Below, piece by piece: positions 9,652 through 18,961 of a stretch of DNA of 64,000 nt. The notes below the pieces were generated by a model, which saw only the letters and a program-made list of their open reading frames with translations, was not told where the DNA came from and did not search any database. The stretch lies in the NCBI GenBank assembly GCA_025594325.1, contig JANHCV010000005.1, positions 275,501-339,500 on the forward strand. The letters are read 5' to 3'. Each line of letters begins with the position of its first letter. Position 1 is the stretch's first letter. Source of the DNA: Blastocladiella emersonii ATCC 22665. Taxonomy: Eukaryota > Blastocladiomycota > Blastocladiomycetes > Blastocladiales > Blastocladiaceae. The translations under genes and the position numbers were made by a program.

Positions 9652-12600
9652 CTAAATCTCGCGAAGACTCTTGCTCTCCCGCTGCTCATGCAATTCTGGA
9701 GCGCGCTTCTGCTCGCGCTTACGCTCGCGATACCGCCTTGAGTACTCTTGGTCGCGCGCCTTCTGCTTCGCCTCCTTGTCGCTCTTGATCTGGCGGTGCT
9801 CTTGCATTTCGTGGCAAAAGAGCTCCGCGACTCGGGGGTGGTTTTGCGCAACGGTTTGTCCGTGAGCGAACGCGCCCTCAGTCAACACGTCTAGCGCCTG
9901 GAGCCGCAAGTCTTCGGCCACGGCCCGCGGATCAGGGACCATGGCGTCGTACACGCTGTCCGGGATCGGATGGAGAACCCACAGAAACGCGCTCTCGCGG
10001 AGCCGCGAGAGCGCAACGTACAGCGACGACCTGTTGATCGATCCAGACGAGCCAGCTGGGCACGGATCCGTCAAGATGATGGCGTTCTTGGTCACGCCTT
10101 GGACCCCGTGCACCGTCATCGCAAAGGCGGGCACGATTGGGAACTGCATGATCTTGACCTTTTCGTGGTCCTTGTACTGCTCGTGAGTATCGAAGTTCTT
10201 GACCATCTTGGCGCACAGTGCGCTGGACTCGGGTGTCTTGAGTTCGGTTCGCTCGCGCGACGTCATACCGCCCTCCTTGTAGAGAAAGTCGTCCGAGTGC
10301 ACGGCGAACGGGATGACCGTGTCTGGCCAATCGGCCGGCATGCCAGGAAACCGAGGGCCAGGCGGCGCGTCGGGCAGGTCGACCCACACAGTATGTGGCT
10401 CCCGCGATGGGCGGTACATGCGCGAGCAGGTCTCGGTAAACGTCGTACCCGGAAACCAGTCGATGTGGTGCACGACGCCGATAGCGCCATTCGCGCACCC
10501 CTTCTCGACGCACTGGTTGACCTTGACGCGCAATTCCATGCCGACAAAGACCTCGAGGATGGTTGGCAAACGAGTGATCGAGTCGGGCTCCTCGGCGAGA
10601 CGGAACAGGTCCCTTTCGCCAATCGGGAGGCGGACGGTTGCGCCGTTTCGCTCCTTCTTGCGCGTGATGCTGGCCTTGATCTGAAACACGACGCGTTCTG
10701 GGACCGCAGCGGCGAGCCGCGTGTACAGCAGGTTGAAGGTGTGACGCGTGTAGTTGTCGGGCGCAATGACCGTGAGCCCGCGCGTCTGGAGGATCTCCTT
10801 GAGCGCGTTGTTGCCCTGGTCGTCGCTCAGCTGGCGCACGCGAGCGGTCGTGCGCGAGTCGAGCAGGCGGCACAACTCGTCGGGGGCCTTGTCGAGGCGG
10901 AACGCGTCGAGACACCTGCCCCATGATGGGTCGTTGACGAACCGGTTGCTGCGCACGAGTCGAACGACACGTCGGGCGCGCCAGTACGCGAGCTGGCCCG
11001 AGTGCTTTTTTTTTTCGCGCCCGTGGTGTCGTGCGCGAGCAGCCGCTCGAAGAACGAGTCTGGCGCATCGTCGAGCACCTCGGGTAGCTGGAACAGCGCC
11101 GTGCCGTTCACTGGTGGAAGCTGCAAATGGTCGCCGGCGAGCATGACGATGCAGCCGCCAAACGGCTCGTCGCACCGACGCAGGTCGCGAAGGCTCGCGT
11201 CGACCCGTCCGAGCAGCTGCGTCGCACATGGAGAACTCGTCGATGGTCACGGCGTGACGTCCTTGCCACGCGCTGGCGACAGCCGAGTCGGTGCGGAGGC
11301 GCTTGATGTCGGGGCTGAGAGTCTCCCCCTTGAGCGAGAGCTGGAACGCGGCGTGGATGGTGGTACCGCCAATGTTGGCGGCCGCGATACCCGTCATGGC
11401 CATGACCATCATCATGCACTTTTCGCGGTTCCAGGACGCGAGAAAGTACCGGATCGCGTCAATGACGCGCGACTTGCCCGTGCCGCCCGAGCCGGTGAGA
11501 ATGATCGGCGAGCGAGCCTTGCTAATGGGCGGAAGCGAGGCGAGAGCTGGTGCGTTTGGCCGGTCGCGGCCCGACGCGAGGGCGCCTGGATCCGATGACC
11601 CGGCGGCCTCGGCGATACCGCTGTCGCCGCCGATGAACGTGGCGATGAGCGGCATGAGGAAGAGCACGAACGCGCGGTGCTGCTCCTTGTTCAGGTTGAA
11701 CTTGAGCGAAACCTGCGCGAGGCTCGCGTACGCGGGCGTGTGCTTGGTGCGCTGCTCCGTCTCCGTCCACTCCTTGCCGCGAGTCGCGTGGTCAAAGTTG
11801 TTGAGCGAGTCCGCAGCCTTCATGACGAGGAACCGCTTGCGCTTCGCTGCAGATTCCGTTGATCTCGCGGCGAAGGTACCGCACCAAACGTCGGCGGCGG
11901 GTACCTCTGGAGCTTCTGGACCGTCCTCAACGGCGTTTTCGGGATCGACGCCGATCTGCGACTCGGCAGCAGCGTCTGACGTGGTTGACGCGCTGATGAG
12001 CGGCGACTGCCCGCCTTGCGGAGCGACAGGAGCGGTTCCAGCAGCGGCCGGCGCTGCAGATACGGCGCTGCGGTGCTGCGCCAGGAATTTTTTCAGCGTG
12101 TTCGCCGAGATGGGCTCCTTGAGCGTCGTCGGTGGGACGGCCGCCTTGACGTCTAACGGGCACTCTGGAGGGAGGCGCAGGTGGTCGACCAGGTCTGCAG
12201 CAGCACCAGGGACCAGCGCGTCGATCACCAGCTTGAAGTTCTGCTCGCTAACGGTGGGCGCGACCTCGGCACCAGCACCGTTTATGGCGTTGTCGGCAAT
12301 GACCGTATCGAGGGCAATGTCCTGCTGCAACTGAGTGAACATGGTCCATTCTGCAGTCGGGTCCTCGTTGGCGGTCGCCTTGGCGCGCGAGCTTGACGCG
12401 TTGCGGTCGCCGTCGCGAGATCGAACGAACAGCTCGCCGCGCTCCTCCTGCGGCAGCCTGGACGAGAGCTCGGCGTTCTCGCGATCGCGGCACTCACGGT
12501 ACGCGCGCGCACCGTCGAGACTGAAGTAGTACTCCTGGGCGTACTCGAGGTGGTTGAGCGCAGGGTCGCCGGGTTGGAGGCCCTCCTTGAACGCCTTGAA

Positions 12601-13165
12601 CTTGGCGATCGCCGAGCCATTCTCGTCGAGAATGCCACTCGAGACGCGGAAATGGCGGAGCAGCAGCAGCGCCATGCGCGAGTACTTTTCCTCAGACCCG
12701 GGCACGTCCCCAAAACTTGCGCGGGTCGGGCATGTGCGGGCCGGCGATTTTGGGCACGACCTCGACGATGTTCTTGCGCAGCTCGTGCGTCTTGGCCAGT
12801 GGGTGGTCGGCCATAAAGGACAGCCTCGTGCCGGGCGGCATGTCGGCAGCTGGTCCGAGTTCTGCTTGCGCGGGCACGACGCGCCCGCCGTTGGCAAGGA
12901 CCTCGCGCATTTTCGGCGGCATGTTGACGCGCGACCACGAGGAGATGAACTCGTACCACGACAGGTTCTCGAGCTCGGGCGGGCGGAACACGTGGTCGTG
13001 CAGCGCGACGTTGAGCATCGGCTTGCCGTCGACGCTGATGGTGCTCGCGATGCACTCGACATCCTGCTCGGTCACTTCGCCAGCAGCGACGCCCACGAGG
13101 TCGAGCCACAGCATCGCCTGGTACAGCAGCAGCGGCGCGAACTTGTGCGAGAAGATCCCGGCGGC
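9652..13165 (-). pseudogene. Helitron/Pif1-type helicase of copy A, frame-disrupted, no Rep domain
   Basis: The helicase starts near 13,165 in one frame. Helitron-like text HPLAKTHELRKNIVEVVPKI leads to DPRKF, then shifts at a TTTT run (12,712-12,715) into FGDVPGSEEKYSRMALLLL. Motif I is GSGGTGKS (about 11,480) and motif II DEFSM (about 11,240). A 2-nt deletion relative to copy C (about 11,212-11,222) then puts motif III, GDHLQLPPV, in another frame, until a ten-base T tract (11,006-11,015) restores the frame. Late motifs AFAMTVHGVQGVTKN and LYVALSR are intact, and a basic tail follows (RRYRERKREQK). The HUH nickase normally fused upstream is absent. As read, the copy cannot make a continuous helicase without frameshifting. 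Copy B has the same lesions. Confidence 0.8.
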
Positions 13166-13255
13166 CGCCGTGTGACTTCATTGCGCATGTGCAGCCGCAG
13201 CAGCAGCAGCAGATCATCACGCCGGCGCCGCCGCCTTCGGCGCCCACGGACCGCC

Positions 13256-14119
13256 ATGCCCCCGCCGGCCTCGCACTTCAACCCGCCCTCCACCCCCCTC
13301 TTCCTCGTCGTCGGCGCCCGCCTCTTCGTCGACGCCCGCCGTCCCGCCGCAGCAGCAGCCGTCGACGGCCGCGTCCTTCAACCCGCCGTCGACCCCCTCT
13401 TCGTGGTCGGCGCCCGCCGTCCCGCCGCCGGCCCACCATCACCATCACGGTGGTCGTCGTCGGCGCCCGCTCTGCCGCCGCCGGCGCACCATCACGGCGG
13501 TCCCGCGGGCCGCAGCAACCGGTACGGCGCCCGCCTGCAGGAGTGCATCCCGCCGACCCCAGCCACGCAGGTGTCGGGGCTGACGCTATCCTCGCCCGTG
13601 CGCCAGCCGCGGGTCGTGTTTGACGTGTCCTACGAGGAGGGCGACTCGGACCCCGAGTTCACGACGCGCATGGCGGGGATCCTGCGCGAGCTCAACGACG
13701 GCGTCGCCTCGTCGTCCTCCTCGACGACGGCCGTGCAGACCGCCGCACCGCAGATCACCAACGCGTCGTCGTCGTCCTCGACCGCCGTGCAGCCCGCCGT
13801 TTCGCGGGTCGACGCGACCGTCGCCTCGTCGTCGTCGACCTCGACGCTCTCGACCGCCGTACAGCCCGCCGGGCCGCCGGTCGGCTCGTCGGCCGCGTCG
13901 TCGTCGTCGTCGACTTCGAGTGCGACAGTCGCGCTCGCGGCGCCCATCATCGAGGAGGCGGGCACGACGGATCGCGAGGTCGCGTCGGCCACGGCCGTTC
14001 CCGCTGACGCGCCCAAGCGCACGGCCGCCATGGCCGCCGAGGAGGGCGGTGACGACGACGAGGACGAGTTTGAGGCGGTCCCCAAGCGCCGCCGCCGCCG
14101 CCGCGGCGGCCGCAGTTAA
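13256..14119 (+). CDS. divergent second gene of the element, Ser/Thr/Ala-rich with acidic-basic tail (copy A)
   Basis: This gene is transcribed away from the helicase. Recurrent FNPPSTP and PPPAHHH phrases near the start fall in two frames, so two small indels in C-rich tracts (about 13,290 and 13,450) disrupt or compensate the 5' part. From about 13,510 a single frame runs to the stop: RYGARLQECIPPTP, VVFDVSYEEGDSDPEF, MAGILRELNDG, long Ser/Thr/Ala runs, an acidic patch, then [10 protein letters not shown], a probable nuclear signal. No known domain is recognised. The C-terminal plan (KRTAA, acidic stretch, PKRRR) is conserved in copy C, so it is a real gene of the family. A DNA-binding or Rep-partner role is speculation. 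The start shown (Met at 13,256) is tentative. Confidence 0.5.
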   Translation: MPPPASHFNPPSTPLFLVVGARLFVDARRPAAAAAVDGRVLQPAVDPLFVVGARRPAAGPPSPSRWSSSAPALPPPAHHHGGPAGRSNRYGARLQECIPPTPATQVSGLTLSSPVRQPRVVFDVSYEEGDSDPEFTTRMAGILRELNDGVASSSSSTTAVQTAAPQITNASSSSSTAVQPAVSRVDATVASSSSTSTLSTAVQPAGPPVGSSAASSSSSTSSATVALAAPIIEEAGTTDREVASATAVPADAPKRTAAMAAEEGGDDDEDEFEAVPKRRRRRRGGRS

Positions 14120-14625
14120 CTGAACGACGTCGTGTTCCTCTCTCCACTTCCTCCGTTTCCCTCTTTTGTTGTTGATGTCCTCTCATTCACAATATTTGTT
14201 TTTTTTTTGTTACTATCGCGATTGACTGCAGGCGAGAGAGCTTGGTGGTGGGAGACTCGGACGCGTTGGTTATATCCCGTGAAACGCGTGAAACACGTGC
14301 GTGACGCACGTGGGCCAGGGAGACACGTCAGATCCCAAGGGCGCGCGTCGGCTAGGCAAAAATAGAGGGCTTTAGCCCTCGACAGCTCGCGACTGCGACC
14401 ATCCCCGCTCTGATCAACCCCATGATGCAGTTTTGACGCAGTTTCTGGGTCACCCAAGCGTCCCACGCGATAAGAGAGGATGACGTGCGGCGGAACTGAG
14501 GCTCAACGGAATGGCAGCGAGCACGGGAATTGGGTCGTGGAGCTGACGATGCGACGAGACTCAGACTGGAAAAAACAATATGATGATAATTATCAACAAA
14601 ACGTGATGGACAACTGCTCCGCGGG

Positions 14626-15047
14626 TCAAACATCTTCGATGCGCTTGGAGCTCGAGTGCAAGGCGCGACTCGCATTCGCAATGACGATCTGTTTCGAGAT
14701 GAGATAGAGGTCGGCCGCAATCTGGAGACAAACGAGCGAAATACTAAGTAGAACCGGTAGGGCGGTCATGAATTCATCTTGCATGAAGAGCACGAACCCG
14801 ATCATGACAAGCCAATCAATGACGAGGACTACCAAGACGGGCAGCAACCAGCTGAGGGGTTTCATGGGATCATCGGTCGAGCCAAAGAGAGGCGCGATGA
14901 GACGCTTCACGCTTCCAATGCTGAAAATCCACTCGAGAACCGTCGATTCGCGCATACGAGCGCGGTGCTCTTTGTGTGAGAGGTTGCGATACTCGGGGTC
15001 AGGAGTGCCGGTGAACCAGTGGAACATCACAAGTCAAGTTGAGAAGG
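14626..15047 (-). pseudogene. 5'-truncated copy of the small membrane-protein family
   Basis: The 134-codon frame 14,626-15,030 is almost identical to the C-terminal two thirds of the intact paralogue at 35,284-35,948 (SIGSVKRLIAPLFGSTDD, then hydrophobic helices, ending SSSKRIEDV). Similarity stops at about 15,047, where another repeat block begins. The 12-codon first exon and the N-terminal part are missing, so it is probably a pseudogene. Confidence 0.75.
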
Positions 15048-15079
15048 GTAAGCGCCGCGCCACTCACGCGATCATCGTT

Positions 15080-15463
15080 TCAGATGTTTGCGCGTAGTCG
15101 AACCCGACCCTCGCTCCCGCTTCGGCCTCGCGTGCAACGGAACCAGCATGTAAACTCATGCTCACACTTGATGCAAAGGCAAGGAATGATGTCGCATGAT
15201 CGGCGACGACGAGCAAACGCCGGCGTGAGATGCAACTGGGCGTCTCGCCCCGTGCGTCCGGCTCCGCGATGCGGATCGCCCAATTCTACCATGAAAATAC
15301 CTCTTGCTTTGAGATCCAAGACTTGAATATGCGAAAGAGCACGATCCCCTTTCACTTGGTCGCGTCCAGGCATGCTGGGCCCGTTGTCCGTGGGTAAGTC
15401 GATGCGATCAAGGCCTCGCGCTTCTCCCACACGTGAGATGTTCATCTCCGAGACTTTCAACAT
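15080..15463 (-). CDS. Cys-rich hypothetical protein, repeated in arm 2
   Basis: A 127-codon frame carries CDIIPCLCIKCEHEFTCWFRC, six to seven cysteines with a CxCxxC core that could bind zinc. The copy in arm 2 (about 31,040-31,450, plus strand) keeps all these cysteines but has an in-frame stop at 31,233. Flanking text also matches (DRIDLPTDNGP versus DRIDIPTDNGP). I do not recognise the family. It may be a fragment of a transposon protein or of a gene with introns. Conservation of cysteines between diverged copies is weak support for past coding function. Confidence 0.35.
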   Translation of the reverse strand: MLKVSEMNISRVGEARGLDRIDLPTDNGPSMPGRDQVKGDRALSHIQVLDLKARGIFMVELGDPHRGAGRTGRDAQLHLTPAFARRRRSCDIIPCLCIKCEHEFTCWFRCTRGRSGSEGRVRLRANI

Positions 15464-16078
15464 CTGAACTGACGTGCTTCCTCCCAGCTTGCGTTGTTAG
15501 TTGGTGACCATGGCGCGCGTAATGCAGCACGCCCCTTCACTCGCTGACTCTGGTGGACTTTGAAGCCGAATAATCAGCCAACCGAATAGATTGGACTCAC
15601 TGGATCTTTCAACCCGAGCCACTCCGTACCTGAACCGTGCTCTGAAAAGCCCCTGGCCACCCTCCACTAGCGACAGCGTCAGAGGACCGCAGCCACCAAC
15701 GCGATTGCTTCCTGCCTTCCCATACCACCGCGTTTCTCATAATAGGTCGCGCCTACTTACACGCTCTTCGATCTTCTCAAGGAGGTTCGTCGCCGGATCC
15801 GTGCTTCCGACGTCAACCTCACGTCCTCCGCGGGCGAGGATGGCTGTGCGAATGCAGGCGCGCTCGGCCGGCAGCCGACCCGCGCTCTAGCGAACCGCCC
15901 ACTTTATCTCGGTCATCCGCAGTCTCGCGCCGCGCCAGCGACTTGAGCGCCAGGTTCTTCCTTGTTGGTTGTCCGAAGCGAGAGGAGCGCCTCGAACGTG
16001 TCATGGTCAACGGTGTCTCCATGTCAAGTCACCTACCGTACGAGTTTATATGATGGAATCAAAATCTTGCATCTGTTG
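15464..16078. other. non-genic part of arm 1
   Basis: This stretch is duplicated in arm 2 up to about 15,975. Short frames show matching text in the two arms (for example SDVNLTFSAGEGG in arm 2, minus strand), suggesting an eroded coding sequence. No intact gene, RNA or terminal structure is visible. Confidence 0.4.
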
Positions 16079-17082
16079 GGACCGTCGGAGGCAGACTCGA
16101 AGCAGGCAGCGGCCCTCGGGGTCGGCGAGGTCGGCGAGGTCAAAATGCGGCGAGCGGCGGCCGTCGGTCCCCGTTCTCACTCGACCGCCGCCTCATACAA
16201 GCTCATGTATCACTCGCCGCCCGACCCTGCCCCGAACTTGCTGCATTCGCTCCACGCAGCCCCAGCCGACCCGACCCGCACGCCGCCCTCGTCCACGCGT
16301 TCGCCCGCGCGTGGGCCGGCCCTCCGTCGAGCCGCGTCCCGCCCGCGCTCCGGCGTGTGTGCGAAGGCGTCGCTCCTCCCCAAACCTAAATGCCCTCTGG
16401 ACGCCGTACCCTACCTCCCTGCCCTCGCACGCCCTCCACATCCGCGATCCTGAGCGAGGCGCAACTCTGGCATCCGCGTACGTCGCCCACCTCTCGCCGG
16501 GCAGCGGCGACCGCGCGCGATCCGTTGCACGACCAGCCTCGCTTGCATGGGCGCGGAGGAGGGTGTTGTGGGGGTGGAGAGCAACGGGTGCGTCGTTCGG
16601 TCCCGGTCCGCACGCTCATCGCAAGGATCGGACCGACCATGAGCGCCGTGTGTTCAGGCGCTCGCTTGACCTCGCATACGGAGGGTCTGACGGGGCGGCG
16701 TGCGTTCAGTCGTCTGCGGGCTCGGCTCGATTGACCCCGTGTCCGCGCCGGAGCGTCGTCCATTCATCCTCGCCCGCGGTGTTGCCGTCTGCCGCCCCAC
16801 CTGTCCCGAAGCCTCGCCGCTCCGTCGAGCTGGGCGCGTCGTGCGTGGAAGGCAGGTGGGGCGGTGGGCACCAAGGCCCGCGGAGAGCTTCGCGCTCGTG
16901 CGGGGCAGACGCGATGGCGCGGATTTCCGGTCGTGGAAGTGGGTGCAGCGGGTACGGACGCGGGGGAGGGAGGTGCGCTGGTGCATGGGCGAGTGGTGAG
17001 AGAGGCGCCGATGACTGAATTTTTGGAACGCGCGCCTTCTCGGCGCGCTCGAGTTGCTGCTTTATGGCGAGCGTCGTGGTCA

Positions 17083-17614
17083 CGGACGCGAACGTCGATC
17101 CATGGCCATGTCCGTGGCCATGCCGAGCTCTAGTACTGCCGCGAAAGCTGTACAGCCAAGGCCGAGCGATTCCGAAGTGGGACGAAGACGAGACGGGCCG
17201 ATCTGCGCTGACGATGAGCGCGGCCGCGACTTTCACCAAGATAAGGCCGCGTGCGCAAGCTCGGCGGGCAGCAGGGCAGAGCGAGCGCGATCCTCCCGCA
17301 TGTCACTCAGGTGTCGCTCCTGCGCATACCGCTAGTGCTCGAGTCCGAGCAGCTCGCGATCAGCGAGGTCACAACGCATGGCAGGTTGTCTTCGTTGAAC
17401 GTCCGAGTGGCGAGGTGAGCGGAGAAGCAGTCGGCCGACCTCGCTGTTCTCGCGGGACTCTGACTAAGCCGTAGGTTTCACGGCAACAGCTCCTCACCAG
17501 CAGCCTTGACGACACGGTTCAAGCTCGAGCGAAGACAGAGACAATGGAAATGGAGGAGATCACACGACTGTATTCACCGATGACCACCATGACGCGAGCG
17601 CGACGGCGACGAGC
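17083..17614. other. spacer between arm 1 and RPL27
   Basis: This 532-bp stretch is the 3' flank of RPL27. Open frames here are Arg/Ala-biased shadows. No feature is recognised. Confidence 0.4.
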
Positions 17615-18744
17615 TTAGAAGCGGAGCTTGGTGAAGAACCACTTGTTCTTGCCAGCGGTGTACTTCTCCTCGAACTGCTTGCGGATGGCCTTCTTGGCGG
17701 CCTTGCGCTGCGAGGGCTCCTTGAAGGTCTCGGCGGTGATGAGCGACTTGGTGTTCTCGAGCTCGAGGGTGTAGCTGGTAGTGGGTGAGCGAGTCAAAGA
17801 GTCAGGGGCAGAGTCCAGAGGAAAAGTGCGCAAGGGTACGAGCGTCACAAGGGCATCCGAGGGCCGGATCGCACCCGCGACACGGACGCACCCGCTGTTG
17901 CCGCGAGGAACGGCAGCGGTGGTGGCGCCGCGGAGAGGAACCGGCCCGTGCGTGACAAACTCCGCCTCGTTCTCTCCTCACCGCGCACGCGGGGACGCTG
18001 TCGCCCAGTCCGCCCGGACCACCGAGGTGGCCACGCGCGAGTTTCATACGAGCGGACTAGGGACACCGTACACGCGCGTACGCCGTGTCGATCCACCCCG
18101 AGGGGGAACCGAACGGAGAGAAAGCTGTCGCCAGCATCGTCCAGCGTCCTCGAGACCAGGCGGCATTACCCGCACATGGCTCTCGGCCGAACAGTTGCCA
18201 CCCTCGCGCCGCCGCCGCGCGTCGCTGGTGCGTCGCAAAGACCAAACGCGGCGTGGCGCGCCCGGGCCGCTCGGGACCCTCGGCGCAGCGCACGCCGCAC
18301 GCACATACGTCGACAGAACGGGGCGGGGCGAGGAAGGCACAGCACCGCATTGTCGTGGGGTGCGCCCACATCAGAAGATCGAGGATTTCACACACGGGGC
18401 CGCAGGAAGAGCACCCGGTCGAGCGGAGAGCACACAAACGGACTACTACAGGCGACGTGAGCGCATCCCGCACCCGCCAAAAACCGTGCGTACCGAGTGG
18501 GCATCAGGTGGTTGTAGTTGATGACCTTGATGAAGGGCTTGACGGTCGAGCGGCGGGCAACCTTCTTCTTGCCCATGGCCTTGGTGATCTTGAGCGGGTT
18601 GCGCTCGATGCCGGCGACGACGGCGTGGGGGAAGGGGTGGGCCTTGTTGCCATCGTCAAAGTTCTTGACGACCACGGCCTTCTTGCCAGCGTGGCGACCC
18701 TGGAGAACGACAGCGACCTTGCCGGGCTTGATGAACTTGGCCAT
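17615..18744 (-). CDS. RPL27: 60S ribosomal protein L27 (eL27)
   Basis: Exons 18744-18494 and 17774-17615 give exactly 136 residues, the usual eL27 length. It starts [20 protein letters not shown] (KOW region). [11 protein letters not shown] and the near-invariant [10 protein letters not shown] follow, with the splice inside the Arg codon of TRY, and the end is [11 protein letters not shown]. The protein is a component of the large cytosolic ribosomal subunit. Donor is GTACGC, and the acceptor is preceded by a pyrimidine-rich tract. The intron is 719 nt, whereas the other phased introns here are about 50-135 nt. The assignment is certain. Confidence 0.98.
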
Positions 18745-18961
18745 TTTTCGATACAGAGCAAGGTATTGCGTCCTGAAGGCGGAGCAAAGCTAGAGAGCGC
18801 GGGATGGTCTAGCGTGGTTGCCCGGGGTGGGGGTCGGTGGTTCGGCCCTCGGCGGCTGGTCGGTGCCGCGGCGAGTGGGCCGAGGGTCACCTGACTGTGG
18901 CGCAGCACGTTTCTCACTTTACGGTCCGCGGTTGCCAACGAAACGCAGCGTCTATTGTCAC
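18745..18961 (-). promoter_or_regulatory. RPL27 promoter region
   Basis: The 217 bp between the RPL27 start and the end of the upstream APH-fold gene must contain the RPL27 promoter. No TATA-like sequence stands out. Confidence 0.4.

Larger units (their letters stand above)
9444..14383. mobile_element. Helentron-like (Helitron2-type) element, copy A
   Basis: This 4,940-bp unit recurs with the same boundaries at 46,752-51,691. The 3' end, in helicase sense, lies at the left. There a stem-loop AGACGC-TTC-GCGTCT (9,463-9,477) sits near the terminus, and GAGGGCTAAAGCCCTC lies about 45 bp inside (9,489-9,504). The reverse complement of that palindrome is at the extreme other end (14,365-14,380). 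Asymmetrically placed inverted repeats plus a 3' stem-loop are the signature described for Helentrons/Helitron2. The element carries a minus-strand helicase and a divergent plus-strand gene. It sits inside one arm of the inverted duplication. The paralogous uninterrupted site is near 36,181-36,190, so this copy is an insertion. Confidence 0.82.
14384..17082. repeat. inverted duplication, arm 1
   Basis: Three consecutive blocks recur in reverse order and orientation in 29,415-36,300. Block 14,384-15,047 matches about 35,531-36,187 (membrane-protein gene and 3' flank). Block 15,049 to about 15,975 matches about 30,490-31,478 (Cys-rich frame and flanks). Block 16,079-17,082 matches 29,415 to about 30,425 (no coding potential I trust). 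Both arms flank the 12-kb core of conserved genes. Arm 1 lacks the 4 kb of paralogue-bearing DNA found at about 31,480-35,530 in arm 2. Confidence 0.82.

Noticed and set aside
12554-14119. The full 521-codon plus-strand frame as one protein
   Set aside because: Its first 230 codons are antisense to the helicase. Only the part after about 13,256 is supported, by comparison with copy C.
15969-17018. 349-codon plus-strand frame in arm 1
   Set aside because: It is Arg/Pro/Ala-biased, and the duplicated copy in arm 2 does not preserve it as a single frame.
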